Shown in pieces: positions 1 through 9,658 of a stretch of 64,000 nt of DNA (positions within the stretch are counted from its first letter, which is position 1; every line of letters starts with the position of its first letter). Source of the stretch: Bartonella ancashensis (GTDB lineage Bacteria; Pseudomonadota; Alphaproteobacteria; Rhizobiales; Rhizobiaceae); NCBI RefSeq assembly GCF_001281405.1, contig NZ_CP010401.1, positions 210,001 through 274,000 on the forward strand. Direction: 5' to 3'. The notes below the pieces were generated by a model. The model ran no database searches. It was given only the letters and a program-made list of their open reading frames with translations, and was not told the DNA's origin. The position numbers were made by a program, and so were the translations under genes.

Positions 1-1
1 A

Positions 2-895
2 GAACCAGAAATGTCACATGCACTTAAAACAGCCTTTCAGAAAGGAATCCCTCATTCTTACGTTAGCGCGGCACAACTGCCAACAGTCTATGACGCTATT
101 TATCGTGCTGTTCTTAGCCATAATCTACCCAATACACTCGCGCAGCATCTTGTCCGTTTACTTGCAACAAATATTGACATGAAGAGTAGTATTACACCAA
201 CAGATCAACTCGAAATATTTTATGCAACACCAGAACAAGATAATACAAAAAACGATGGTGCTCTCTCTGATTCTGCCCATGCTGACAAGAAAATCCCTGA
301 GATCCGTTATGTAAGTGCTACTTTCGGTAACGTAACATATAAGTACTACCGTTACCAATCAGCAGATGGTAGTATTGATTATTATGATTCAGAGGGAAAG
401 AGCTCAAAACCTTTTTTACTTCGAAAACCTGTTCCAAACGGCGTTTTGGGATCTCCTTTTGGATCGCGAAAACACCCCATATTGGGCTATGTGCGTATGC
501 ATACTGGGGTAGATTGGGTTGCCCCTGCAGGATCACCTATCATTGCTGTCGGGGATGGTGTTGTGACAAAAATAGGAACAGCCGGTGGATATGGAAACCA
601 TATAGTTATCCAACATGCAAATGGGTATGTTAGTAGTTATGCACACCAGCAAGGTTATGCGGCAAATATTAAGCTAGGAACAAAGGTTCGACAAGGACAG
701 ATCATTGGATATGTAGGATCAACAGGGCTTGCAACTGGACCACATTGTCATTTCGAAATCGTTGTAAATTCAGTAAAAGTTGATCCTATGCGCATTCGAT
801 TACCTGATAGTAAAACATTAACAAACAAGGATTTACAAACATTCCTGCATGAAAAGAATAACATTGATTCTTTGATCGCAAGCCCTACGACATAA
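2..895 (+). CDS. M23-family metallopeptidase, 5' truncated by window edge
   Basis: The C-terminal half is a LytM/M23 peptidase domain, the zinc endopeptidase type that cleaves peptidoglycan cross-links in the periplasm. The zinc ligands are visible in MHTGVD (about residues 163-168 counted from the Met at base 11) and in the HCHFE motif about 80 residues later. The conserved GSPFGSRKHP and GYGNHIVIQH segments are also present. The reading frame is open to the left edge, so the true start lies outside the window and the Met at base 11 is only the first in view. It ends with TAA at 893-895. It is separated from virB2 by nearly 1.2 kb and is probably ordinary chromosome next to the island. A role in opening the wall for the T4SS, which lacks virB1 here, is possible but not shown. 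Confidence 0.85.
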   Translation, partial: EPEMSHALKTAFQKGIPHSYVSAAQLPTVYDAIYRAVLSHNLPNTLAQHLVRLLATNIDMKSSITPTDQLEIFYATPEQDNTKNDGALSDSAHADKKIPEIRYVSATFGNVTYKYYRYQSADGSIDYYDSEGKSSKPFLLRKPVPNGVLGSPFGSRKHPILGYVRMHTGVDWVAPAGSPIIAVGDGVVTKIGTAGGYGNHIVIQHANGYVSSYAHQQGYAANIKLGTKVRQGQIIGYVGSTGLATGPHCHFEIVVNSVKVDPMRIRLPDSKTLTNKDLQTFLHEKNNIDSLIASPTT

Positions 896-2071
896 CAAAA
901 AAATTCCCTTTGGTTCCATCCTTAAAGTGTGAAGCTAAAGTGGGGAAAAATTCTAAATGTATATTTCACCATAGTTCACGCCACAGCCAGGTACTTGCTA
1001 CCTCTAGAACTGTCGCATAATACACATCTTATAGACTTTCCTGAATGGCTATATCCATTATCGATGAGATAGTGAAATATCTGATGCCCAGAAAATTTTT
1101 AATCCATACTCAAAATAGACTGTAGTATCTTACAAAAAAACGACTTATCCCCTAATAAAATTAGATACGTACTCTATGTAAATAAACAGTCTTAACATCA
1201 CGGGAATAACGTAAATGCCCATTTATAAACTGAAATAGCACTGTTAAAAATAACAGATCTTTCGTATGCGAACCAATTTCATCCAAAAATCTAGCTATCT
1301 TAAAGAGATGAAAGTTTGCTTGATAGATGTTTTATCTAAAAACACGACCACCCGATGCGCAATACTATCCAGATTGAAGTGTTACGCGCTCCAATATTTG
1401 ATATATTTTGCGTACCTCATAAATTTAAAACACGATTACGTGGTGTATTCAAACGCATTATTACGGTGATTTCATGTACGTAATACACAAAATATGCACA
1501 TGAAATGAAAGACGTAATTAATTATCTGAATCACCACATTCATAACACTTTCTTTTTGTTGCGGATCAGATGTAAGTGACAAAATTTCAAAAAAATTTAA
1601 CGTTGCTATACTTTTTATTTTTTGTTTTTATGTTATCCATACTGATGAAATTGTTTGTTTTTGTGAAGTTAGCGACATGCAGAATAGTGATTTCATAATA
1701 TAATCTTCCTCTCCTCTCTTGAAAAATTATTTCGTATAACCATCTTCATAAGGACTGAGCGCATCGTCTGTGTTACATACTAGATCCTCGAATTCTGTTG
1801 AGGAAAGATAATGGTGTAAGGAGTCGTGAATTAACCATATTGTAATAAAAATATCGTTTTTTATGCAACAGTTGTTATCATTTTGATAATATGACTGATT
1901 ATTATCGTTCAAAGTTGCACTCCAACAAAGTTGTCTAGCCTTATTGAAAGTATCGTTTAGAGCTTTTATAATTTGGATAGATATTAGGTTGTGGATCTAG
2001 AAAATGTAAAACAGAGCCTTAAGGGCAAGGGGATGTAGTATATAAACGCAAATTCTTTTTAGAGGGATAAA
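896..2071. other. Intergenic region upstream of virB2
   Basis: About 1.2 kb without a convincing gene. Short ORFs at 1266-1469 (+) and 1727-1912 (-) have no recognisable domain or good ribosome binding site. The region should hold the virB promoter; in Bartonella, virB expression is known to depend on the BatR response regulator, but I cannot point to a BatR site by eye. No clear hairpin terminator follows the peptidase gene. Confidence 0.5.
2030..2068 (+). promoter_or_regulatory. Possible virB2 promoter -10 and ribosome binding site
   Basis: A TATATAAA element near 2038-2046 lies about 25 bases before the virB2 ATG. AGAGGGA at about 2060-2066 is a plausible Shine-Dalgarno sequence. No convincing -35 box is seen, which would fit an activator-dependent promoter. 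The short leader is an inference. Confidence 0.35.
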
Positions 2072-2380
2072 ATGACACATATCGTATATAGGAATGCTAA
2101 TTTTATTATTGCCGTGCTGTTTTTCACAATGCTTATTGTGGTGAGTCCTGCTTATGCTGCCAATGGTTTAGGTAATGTTGATTCTGTTTTGGAAGCCATT
2201 GTTAAGATGATGACGGGTAACACAGCAAAACTTATCGCAACCGTGTGTATCGCTGTCGTGGGTATTGGCTGGATGTCTGGTTTTATTGATTTGCGTAAAG
2301 CAGCTTACTGTATTTTGGGTATTGGTATTGCTTTTGGCGCACCTAGTCTTGTTAACAGTCTGGTAGGAGGATCATCATGA
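2072..2380 (+). CDS. virB2: VirB2, T4SS major pilin
   Basis: A 102-residue precursor with a long signal peptide that appears to end at PAYA-ANG (about residue 29). Two hydrophobic helices follow (about residues 52-72 and 80-97) joined by a short basic loop, the VirB2/TrbC pilin architecture. The mature pilin is inserted in the inner membrane and polymerises into the T4SS pilus. It is the first gene of the virB operon. Its stop overlaps the start of virB3 (ATGA), implying translational coupling. No virB1 lies upstream, as is usual for Bartonella VirB/D4 loci. Confidence 0.93.
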   Translation: MTHIVYRNANFIIAVLFFTMLIVVSPAYAANGLGNVDSVLEAIVKMMTGNTAKLIATVCIAVVGIGWMSGFIDLRKAAYCILGIGIAFGAPSLVNSLVGGSS

Positions 2381-2685
2381 ATGAAGATATTCTTTTTCTT
2401 GCATGTACACGGCCTGCTATGTTTTGTGGCGTTACAATGGAGGCAATGGCCCTTAATGTCATGGCAACGTCGACTCTTTTTGTTTTAACGGGCGGCTTTA
2501 CGATAATTGGCTTTGGAGTTGGCTTGCATTTCGTTTTGCGGGAAGTAACAAAGCATGACCATAATCAGTTTCGCGTGCTATTTGCCTGGCTTAACACTCG
2601 GGGTAAACAAAAAAATCTCGCACGATGGGGAGGAGGATCTACGTCTCCACTAAGGCTCATTCGCACCTATAAGGAAATGCAATGA
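2377..2685 (+). CDS. virB3: VirB3, inner-membrane T4SS component
   Basis: A 102-residue protein starting inside the virB2 stop (ATGA), with a good Shine-Dalgarno TAGGAGG at 2364-2370. One hydrophobic segment (about residues 28-54) is followed by a basic cytoplasmic C-terminus, as in VirB3 proteins that work with VirB4 at the inner membrane. A single base separates its TGA from the virB4 start. Position between virB2 and virB4 and size support the name; sequence motifs in this family are weak. Confidence 0.9.
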   Translation: MNEDILFLACTRPAMFCGVTMEAMALNVMATSTLFVLTGGFTIIGFGVGLHFVLREVTKHDHNQFRVLFAWLNTRGKQKNLARWGGGSTSPLRLIRTYKEMQ

Positions 2686-2686
2686 T

Positions 2687-5059
2687 ATGATAAATTCGAT
2701 CATAAGACGAGAATCTTTACCTGAGGAGTATATTCCTTATGTGCGTTACGTTAACAAACACGTTATTGCACTAAATTCGCGTTGTTTAATGATCGTGATG
2801 GCTGTTGATGGTATCAATTTTGATACTGCTGATACTGATCAGTTGAATTCTTTACATGATCAGTTAAACACCTTATTGAAAAATGTCGCAGATGAGCGTG
2901 TTGCTGTGTATTCCCACATTATTCGTCGACGCGATATGCTTTACCCGGAGAGTCATTTTTGCTCGTCTTTTGCGGCAACACTGGATGCAAAGTATAAAAC
3001 AAAAATTCTTTCTCAAGAGCTTTATCGAAATGATCTTTACATCTCACTTCTATGGAACCCTGAAGCGGATACAGCTGAACAACTTAATTCGTTTTTTCAA
3101 CGTCTAACAAAAGCAAAAAAAACGCAATCAGAACCAGATGCTGAGGCTGTTCGGAAACTTGAAGAACTTGGTCAAGATCTAATACAAGGTTTAGGGTCCT
3201 ACGGAGCACGTCTTTTATCTATCTATGAGCATAATGGTATCTTATTTGCAGAGCAGAGCGAATTTCTTCATCAGTTAGTAGGAGGAAGATGCGAACGCAT
3301 TCCTCTAACATTTGGTACTATTGCATCAACAATTTACTCAGATCGCGTCATCTTCGGCAAAGAGATTATTGAAATTCGTCATGAAAGTAATGAGCGTTTT
3401 GTTGGTATGTTTGGATGGAAAGAATATCCATCTAAGACGCGCCCTGGTATGACTAACGGCCTACTTACGGTACCCTTTGAATTCATTTTAACACAATCTT
3501 TTGTTTTCAAAAGTAAAGCTGCTGCCAGTGTTATTATGAGTCGTAAACAGAATCAGCTGATTAACGCAGCAGATCGCGCTAGTTCGCAAATTGATGCACT
3601 AGACGCTGCGCTGGATGATTTGGAATCGAATCGTTTTGTTTTAGGAGAGCATCATCTTTCTTTAGCGGTTTTTGCTGATAATCCTCGGCATTTAGCAGAA
3701 TTTCTTTCAAAGTCACGCGCATACCTAACTAATGGTGGTGCCGTTATTGCTAGAGAAGATCTTGGTTTAGAAAGTGCGTGGTGGGCGCAATTACCTGGGA
3801 ATTTTCAATATCGAGCGCGTTCTGGAGCTATTACTAGTAGAAATTTTGCAGCTCTATCACCATTTCATTCATTCCCTACTGGAAAACTCCACAATAATGC
3901 CTGGGGAACGGCTGTTGCATTACTGAAAACACAAGCTTGCTCACCATATTATTTTAATTTTCACTATGGTGATCTTGGCAATACTTTTGTTTGTGGTCCA
4001 TCTGGATCCGGTAAGACTGTGATTGTTAATTTTCTCCTTGCTCAATTACAAAAACATAATCCAACAATGGTCTTTTTTGATAAGGATCAGGGTGCAGAAA
4101 TTTTTGTACGTGCTGGAGGAGGAAAATATAAATCTTTAAAGAATGGTATTCCTACTGGTGTTGCTCCTCTGAAAGGGATGAAATACACTGAAAAAAACAA
4201 AGTTTTCCTCCGTAATTGGATTTTAAAATTGGTAACATCTGAGGGTCAGACAGTTACAGAACAAGAGCGGCAAGATATAGCCAAAGCAGTTGATGCTTTA
4301 GAGAGTCTTCCATATGAACAACGCTCTCTTGGAGCTCTTCAGCTCTTTTTTGACAGTACATCGAAAGAAGGGATTGCCATGCGTTTACAACGCTGGATTA
4401 GAGGCAATGCTTTGGGTTGGGTTTTTGATAACGATCATGATGACCTCAGCCTGGAGGCGCAGTTCATCGGTTATGACATGACTGACTTCTTGGATAACGA
4501 GGAAATTCGACGTCCTTTGATGATGTACTTATTCAATCGTATTCTTGATCTTATCGATGGTAGACGTATTATCATTGTTGTTGATGAATTTTGGAAAGCA
4601 CTTGAAGATGATTCTTTTAAGGCTTTTGCGCAGGATCGTCTTAAAACAATCCGTAAGCAAAATGGCATGATGCTTTTCGCAACACAAAGTCCAAAAGATG
4701 CTTTAAATTCAACAATCGCACATACAATCGTTGAACAATGCCCAACTCAAATATTCTTTCCAAATCAAAAAGCAAATTATAAAGATTACGTCGAAGATTT
4801 TAAGCTAACTGAGCGTGAATTTGAATTAATTCAATCAGAATTAAGCAGAGCATCTCGTCGCTTCCTTATCAAGCAAGGAAAAAATTCTATCGTTGCAGAA
4901 CTTAATTTGCGCGGAATGGATGACGAGATAGCTGTGTTAAGCGGGACTACAAAAAACGTCGAAATTATGAATCAGGTCCTCAATGAATATGGAACAGACC
5001 CTGATATATGGCTCCCCATATTTTACCAAAGAAGGGAAATCTCAAATGAAACAATATAG
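2687..5059 (+). CDS. virB4: VirB4, T4SS inner-membrane ATPase
   Basis: A 790-residue protein of the usual VirB4/CagE/TrbE length. The Walker A motif CGPSGSGKT lies at about residues 435-444. Walker B, RIIIVVDEF, lies at about residue 626, followed by an RKQNGMMLFATQSP segment typical of the family. The N-terminal half is the CagE/TrbE/VirB domain. It powers T4SS assembly and substrate transfer at the cytoplasmic face of the inner membrane. The 3' end overlaps the start of virB5 by 14 bases. No lesion is seen. Confidence 0.96.
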   Translation: MINSIIRRESLPEEYIPYVRYVNKHVIALNSRCLMIVMAVDGINFDTADTDQLNSLHDQLNTLLKNVADERVAVYSHIIRRRDMLYPESHFCSSFAATLDAKYKTKILSQELYRNDLYISLLWNPEADTAEQLNSFFQRLTKAKKTQSEPDAEAVRKLEELGQDLIQGLGSYGARLLSIYEHNGILFAEQSEFLHQLVGGRCERIPLTFGTIASTIYSDRVIFGKEIIEIRHESNERFVGMFGWKEYPSKTRPGMTNGLLTVPFEFILTQSFVFKSKAAASVIMSRKQNQLINAADRASSQIDALDAALDDLESNRFVLGEHHLSLAVFADNPRHLAEFLSKSRAYLTNGGAVIAREDLGLESAWWAQLPGNFQYRARSGAITSRNFAALSPFHSFPTGKLHNNAWGTAVALLKTQACSPYYFNFHYGDLGNTFVCGPSGSGKTVIVNFLLAQLQKHNPTMVFFDKDQGAEIFVRAGGGKYKSLKNGIPTGVAPLKGMKYTEKNKVFLRNWILKLVTSEGQTVTEQERQDIAKAVDALESLPYEQRSLGALQLFFDSTSKEGIAMRLQRWIRGNALGWVFDNDHDDLSLEAQFIGYDMTDFLDNEEIRRPLMMYLFNRILDLIDGRRIIIVVDEFWKALEDDSFKAFAQDRLKTIRKQNGMMLFATQSPKDALNSTIAHTIVEQCPTQIFFPNQKANYKDYVEDFKLTEREFELIQSELSRASRRFLIKQGKNSIVAELNLRGMDDEIAVLSGTTKNVEIMNQVLNEYGTDPDIWLPIFYQRREISNETI

Positions 5060-5486
5060 TTTAGTAACACTGTTTATTCTATTTTTTGCCTTTGATGCAG
5101 TATCGCAAGCTACACAAGGTGCTGCACAAAATGTAGACGATTATTACGAAGCAACAGTGAATAGTCGTGCACAAACACCAAAAGGAGAAGCGCAAAACTC
5201 AGCTAGTCCTGTTGATATTTCTACCGCTGAGTTAGAAGAAAAAATTGGAGCTCTAAGAAGTAAAATAGAGACTGCTACTAAAGAAGAGCTGCCGCAACTT
5301 CAGGCTCAATTGTCTCTTCTTCAAACGCAACTTCAGATAAATACCTTGAAACTTCAATCTATTGCCATAAAAAAGAGTGAGAATAAAACGAAAGAAGAGA
5401 TCGTTGAAGAAGAAGCAAGTAAACAATCTCAGGATCTCGTAGAAAAGCTAAAAGAAAGACTTAAGAAAACTAATGTCAAACTTTGA
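5046..5486 (+). CDS. virB5: VirB5, minor pilus component (17-kDa antigen type)
   Basis: I chose the ATG at 5046 rather than an upstream in-frame ATG at 4983. It is preceded by AGAAGGGAAA and begins a clean signal peptide (MKQYSLVTLFILFFAFDAVS). The mature part (146 residues in total) is highly charged, Glu/Lys/Gln-rich and predicted coiled coil from about residue 55 on. That matches the Bartonella VirB5 known as the immunodominant 17-kDa antigen of B. henselae. VirB5 proteins sit at the pilus tip or on the surface. The gene overlaps virB4 at its 5' end and virB6 at its 3' end. Confidence 0.88.
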   Translation: MKQYSLVTLFILFFAFDAVSQATQGAAQNVDDYYEATVNSRAQTPKGEAQNSASPVDISTAELEEKIGALRSKIETATKEELPQLQAQLSLLQTQLQINTLKLQSIAIKKSENKTKEEIVEEEASKQSQDLVEKLKERLKKTNVKL

Positions 5487-6447
5487 TTTTACTCCATTTG
5501 AAAGTATTTCTGGATATATTATAAAGCCTCTCAGTAATGCGATGGATGCGATGGTTCATGGTTTATCTACAGCCATCGCAATGCCTTTGAATCTTGCCTC
5601 GATCATTTTCGTATTCCTGTATGGTTATACTGTTATGACTGGTCGTGTCACTCTTTCGATGCATAGTCTTCTCAATAACGTCTTAAAGATCGTCATTGTG
5701 ACGACGATGGCAACGAATGCGGATACATTTAATGCCTATGTCAAAGATATTTTCTTTCGTGATTTAGCTGGGGCTATTGGGAATGCAATCAATAGTAATC
5801 CTACAGACGCTAGTGTTCTTGATTATATTTTGTTAACGGTCATTTTGCGTTATCAAGAAATTTTAGCCGCTGCTTGGTTCTTTGAAAAGATCATTGTTGG
5901 CTTCATTGGTGTCGTTATGATCGTTGCTGTCATTTTTTTCTGTATTGCAGGCTTTATTGTCCAAATGTTTGCACAAGTTGCGCTCGTTATGGTTATAGCT
6001 CTTGGCCCTCTATTCATTAGTTTATATCTATTTAATGTTACAAAAAAATTCACGGACGCATGGATTGCAACGCTGGCCAATTTCACAATATTGCAGGTTT
6101 TAGTGATTATGCTGGGAACAATTATGAGCAAAATTATCTTGAATGTTCTTAATGAACCATATACTTCAATTTACCTCCTTTTCCCGCCTGTTGTTGTGAT
6201 TTCAATTGTAGGAGCCGTTCTTTTTCGTGCACTTCCTGGTCTTTCCACTGCACTTGCAAATGGTGGAGCATATTTCCATACCGCATCTGCAGGAGGACAA
6301 ATCTTTAACTTAGTTACTGGTGGTCTTAAAGCTGGTGGAAATTTAACGAAAGGTATGTTTGGTGGGAAAAACGTAGCTAGTACTGCTGCTACTGCTGCCA
6401 ACGCTATAACAAGAGGAACATCTGGTGGTCGTTCTTTGCCCTTTTAA
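5473..6447 (+). CDS. virB6: VirB6, polytopic inner-membrane T4SS channel protein
   Basis: A 324-residue TrbL/VirB6-type protein with an N-terminal periplasmic-type stretch and about five strongly hydrophobic helices between residues 30 and 260. A Gly/Ala/Thr-rich C-terminal tail follows. VirB6 helps form the inner-membrane passage for substrates. The start overlaps virB5 by 14 bases. A gap of about 200 bases follows before virB7, the largest gap inside the operon. Confidence 0.92.
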   Translation: MSNFDFTPFESISGYIIKPLSNAMDAMVHGLSTAIAMPLNLASIIFVFLYGYTVMTGRVTLSMHSLLNNVLKIVIVTTMATNADTFNAYVKDIFFRDLAGAIGNAINSNPTDASVLDYILLTVILRYQEILAAAWFFEKIIVGFIGVVMIVAVIFFCIAGFIVQMFAQVALVMVIALGPLFISLYLFNVTKKFTDAWIATLANFTILQVLVIMLGTIMSKIILNVLNEPYTSIYLLFPPVVVISIVGAVLFRALPGLSTALANGGAYFHTASAGGQIFNLVTGGLKAGGNLTKGMFGGKNVASTAATAANAITRGTSGGRSLPF

Positions 6448-6654
6448 TGGAAAATCTTTTTTTAAAAAGACGGTCTTGTTGTTTGTGAGAACATATATTG
6501 ATCGATGCATTCATCATGTGCGCGTTGCATAGGATATTGGAGTTTTAATACATCATGGAATTAAATTGTTTTGTCTCAGCACGTGCATTTTCGAAACCGT
6601 ATAATACAAAAGAAGCAGTGTGCAATTTCCGAAAATATTTGTGAGTTCAGAAGT

Positions 6655-6966
6655 ATGAAACTAAAAATAACTATTATTGTAGCTCTCATTTTGTCCCTTG
6701 CTGGTTGTGCCTCTGTGCATAAACTTAAAAAACCACCTCGGTGTGACGGTAAACGTACGCGTCCCCTCAATATAGGTAAGTGGAACTTAAATAACCAAGA
6801 TATTATCTTCCAAGAAGGTGCAACGAAACCCGTTGTGGCACCTGTTATTCTCAACATGCTAGAAAGCGAAAAAAAGCAGAATAATGTAACTTGGAGTACA
6901 ACCCCATCAAAAGTAGAAAACTTTGAACAACTTTATCACAAAAATGCAGAGGTAGCACGTGAATAG
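6655..6966 (+). CDS. virB7: VirB7, outer-membrane lipoprotein of the T4SS core
   Basis: A 103-residue lipoprotein. The start at 6655 is preferred over an in-frame upstream start at 6571 because it opens a lipoprotein signal peptide with lipobox LAGC, lipidated Cys at residue 18. VirB7 anchors VirB9 in the outer-membrane core complex. The protein is longer than Agrobacterium VirB7 and has one further Cys (about residue 30) that could pair with VirB9. The 3' end overlaps virB8 by 8 bases. Confidence 0.82.
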   Translation: MKLKITIIVALILSLAGCASVHKLKKPPRCDGKRTRPLNIGKWNLNNQDIIFQEGATKPVVAPVILNMLESEKKQNNVTWSTTPSKVENFEQLYHKNAEVARE

Positions 6967-7627
6967 TGATGCATTTGACAAATATGTAAAAGAAGCACGA
7001 TCTTTCGATATTGACCGTATGCACGGCATACGCGTGCGGATGAGAATTGCCATGGCGATGACTGTTCTTTTTGGACTGATGGCAATAGCCATGGCCTTCG
7101 CTGTAATAGCGTTAACACCTTTAAAAACAGTAGAACCTTTTGTTATCCGTGTTGATAATTCAACGGGAATTGTTGATACCGTCAGTGCTTTAAAAGATAC
7201 ACCTGCAAACTATGATGAAGCAATAACACGCTATTTTGCTAATAAGTATGTTCATGCACGTGAAGGTTTTCAATTATCAGAAGCTGAAAATAATTTTCGC
7301 ATTGTTTCTCTTTTGTCATCATTGTCAGAGCAGAACCGTTTTGCAAAATGGTATTCAGGAAATAATCCAGAAAGTCCGCAAAACATTTACCATAATGCAG
7401 TTGTCAACATAACAATTAAATCAATTTCTTTTCTGAGCAAAAATCTCATTCAGGTACGTTATTATAAAACTGTACGTGAATTGAATAATGCTGAAACTGT
7501 TTCCCATTGGGTTTCTATTATCAATTTTTCTTATGTTAATGCACTTATTTCAACAGAAGATAGGTTGGTTAATCCGCTCGGTTTTCAGGTGTCAGAATAT
7601 AGATCTGATCCAGAGGTGATAAAATGA
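6959..7627 (+). CDS. virB8: VirB8, inner-membrane T4SS scaffold
   Basis: A 222-residue bitopic protein: short cytoplasmic N-terminus, one membrane helix (about residues 26-52), then a periplasmic VirB8 domain. The start codon is GTG at 6959, overlapping the virB7 end, with GCAGAGGT just upstream. VirB8 links VirB5, VirB9 and VirB10 during assembly. The stop overlaps the virB9 start (ATGA). Confidence 0.93.
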   Translation: MNSDAFDKYVKEARSFDIDRMHGIRVRMRIAMAMTVLFGLMAIAMAFAVIALTPLKTVEPFVIRVDNSTGIVDTVSALKDTPANYDEAITRYFANKYVHAREGFQLSEAENNFRIVSLLSSLSEQNRFAKWYSGNNPESPQNIYHNAVVNITIKSISFLSKNLIQVRYYKTVRELNNAETVSHWVSIINFSYVNALISTEDRLVNPLGFQVSEYRSDPEVIK

Positions 7628-8505
7628 TTCGACTTTCAGCAAAAATCTCCGTGATGTTTCTTACACTTTCTTTTATTGCAACGGGTTTTTGTATAACAAA
7701 ATCGTCCTTTGCAGAAACGGCACCTATCAGCGCTCCCAAAGATAACCGCATAAGATTTATCAATTATGATCCCTATAATGTAGTTAAAATCGTTGGATCT
7801 ATTCGTTCTTCAGTTCAAGTTGAATTTTCTGACGATGAAAATATAATCTATGTAGGTATTGGGAATTCTGTTGCTTGGCAAGTCGCACCAGCTGGTCATT
7901 TTGTCTTTTTGAAACCACGTGAGGTTCAACCTACTACTAATTTGCAAATTGTAACAAGTCGCCAAGATGGAACACAGCGATCATATCAGTTTGAACTGCA
8001 AGTGCGTGAAGGAGATATTTCTGTCGGAAACGATACGTATTTTCTCGTAAAATTTCGTTACCCAGAGGATGAAGCATTACGCAAAAAATTAATTGCAGAA
8101 GCAAAAGCGAGGCAACGTGAAGAAAAGTTTGTTGACGATGTCTTAAATACCCATGAAGACTTTGGGCCGCGTAATTGGGCATATGAAGTTCAAGGCTCAT
8201 CATCACTTGAACCAAGTTCTGTCTATGATAACGGAAAAACAACAACATTTACATTTTTAGGAAACATTGAGATTCCTGCTATCTACATTCTATCTCCTGA
8301 TGGGCAAGAATCTCTAATTCCAAAATCAATAAAAGGAAATCGAGTTATTGTTCATGCGATATCTTCTCGATTCACTTTGCGCCGTGGAAATGAAATATTA
8401 TGCGTCTTTAATAGAAGATTTTTCCCTGCAGGAATTAATCCTGAAACTGGCACAACTTCACCGTCTGTACAACGTAAAGTGAGTATAGGAAATAGTTATG
8501 AATGA
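7624..8505 (+). CDS. virB9: VirB9, periplasmic/outer-membrane core protein
   Basis: A 293-residue protein with a signal peptide (cleavage near residue 31, SSFAETAP), then the VirB9/CagX/TrbG beta-rich N- and C-terminal domains. The C-terminal segment beginning NWAYEVQGS is typical. It forms the outer-membrane core ring with VirB7 and VirB10. It starts on ATGA shared with the virB8 stop and overlaps virB10 by 8 bases. Confidence 0.94.
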   Translation: MIRLSAKISVMFLTLSFIATGFCITKSSFAETAPISAPKDNRIRFINYDPYNVVKIVGSIRSSVQVEFSDDENIIYVGIGNSVAWQVAPAGHFVFLKPREVQPTTNLQIVTSRQDGTQRSYQFELQVREGDISVGNDTYFLVKFRYPEDEALRKKLIAEAKARQREEKFVDDVLNTHEDFGPRNWAYEVQGSSSLEPSSVYDNGKTTTFTFLGNIEIPAIYILSPDGQESLIPKSIKGNRVIVHAISSRFTLRRGNEILCVFNRRFFPAGINPETGTTSPSVQRKVSIGNSYE

Positions 8506-9658
8506 GATGAACGATATAGATATTAATGATCGCGACACAATAAAGGATGGTCAAGGAAAAAAAGCTAATCAAAATATCAATAAAGCTGTTGCCTTCAGCA
8601 TTCTTTGCATTATTTGTGGATATTTGATTTATTCAACGCTTTCGGCTGAAGAAAAGCAACCTGTCGAATCTTCAAAAGAAAAAGTTATTAAGCAGACAGA
8701 ACTTTTTCAACCTCCAAAACCGGTACCAGAAAAGATTGAGCTAAAAGAAATGAACCTGAAATCTGGGCTGCCAACACCCAATGCAGACCGTAAAACTTTC
8801 GATCCTTCGTTACTAGAAGCAGCGCAGCGCGCTCCTGTGCTGGCTTACTCTGCAACACATAATACACAAGAGAATTCAAAAAAAGATCCTGTTTCTCTTG
8901 ATGCAACCGGCAATGAAGTCGACGATGCATCGCAAAAATTCAATCATCTCCTGAAACCTACAACTCTTGACGGTATTAGTGCTTCAACCCTTGGCAATAG
9001 AAACTATGTTATTGCGATGGGAACTTCCATTCCATGTATTTTAGAAACAGCGATCAATAGTGACCAGCCGGGATTCGTTAGTTGCATCATCTCCAGAGAT
9101 ATTTTATCGGATAATGGCCGTGTTGTTTTACTTGATAGGGGAACCCAAATCGTTGGTGAGTATCGTTCTGGATTAAAAAGGGGGCAAGATCGTCTTTTTG
9201 TGTTATGGAACAGAGCTAAAACACCAAACGGCGTCATTATAGCACTGGCTTCACCGGCAACGGATTCTTTGGGGCGTGCTGGTGTTGATGGTGATGTTGA
9301 TACTCATTGGTTGGAGAGAGTTGGATCTGCTCTTCTTGTATCAATCATACGAGATGCAACCGCTTATGCCACGAAACGTTTAGCAAAAAAAGAAGACAAA
9401 GATGAAGAAGGAAACACCGTCACCAACTCTCAGGCGGTGGCTTCGACTCCCTACCTTGCTGGCATGCTTTTAGACGGTTTCGCAAATATCGCTCCAACCT
9501 TGACAAAAGATCCAGGAGAACTAGTTAATGTTTTTGTCGCGCGTGACTTAGATTTTTCTAGTGTTTATAAATTGAAAGTAATCGATGATAAGAAGCAGAT
9601 TGTTCGTCGAGCTATTTCAAGAGATTTTTATAAAAACTCGGTAGCGAATCCAAGATGA
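8498..9658 (+). CDS. virB10: VirB10, T4SS core protein spanning both membranes
   Basis: A 386-residue protein with one membrane helix (about residues 30-48), a proline-rich linker (about 65-85) and the C-terminal TrbI/VirB10 domain with the conserved GTSIPCILETAI and LDRGTQIVGEY segments. VirB10 senses ATPase energy at the inner membrane and gates the outer-membrane pore. It overlaps virB9 upstream and virB11 downstream (ATGA). Confidence 0.95.
   Translation: MNEMNDIDINDRDTIKDGQGKKANQNINKAVAFSILCIICGYLIYSTLSAEEKQPVESSKEKVIKQTELFQPPKPVPEKIELKEMNLKSGLPTPNADRKTFDPSLLEAAQRAPVLAYSATHNTQENSKKDPVSLDATGNEVDDASQKFNHLLKPTTLDGISASTLGNRNYVIAMGTSIPCILETAINSDQPGFVSCIISRDILSDNGRVVLLDRGTQIVGEYRSGLKRGQDRLFVLWNRAKTPNGVIIALASPATDSLGRAGVDGDVDTHWLERVGSALLVSIIRDATAYATKRLAKKEDKDEEGNTVTNSQAVASTPYLAGMLLDGFANIAPTLTKDPGELVNVFVARDLDFSSVYKLKVIDDKKQIVRRAISRDFYKNSVANPR

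Noticed and set aside
4983..5486. Longer virB5 starting at 4983
   Set aside because: The extra 21 residues overlap virB4 deeply and would bury the signal peptide; the start at 5046 has a ribosome site.
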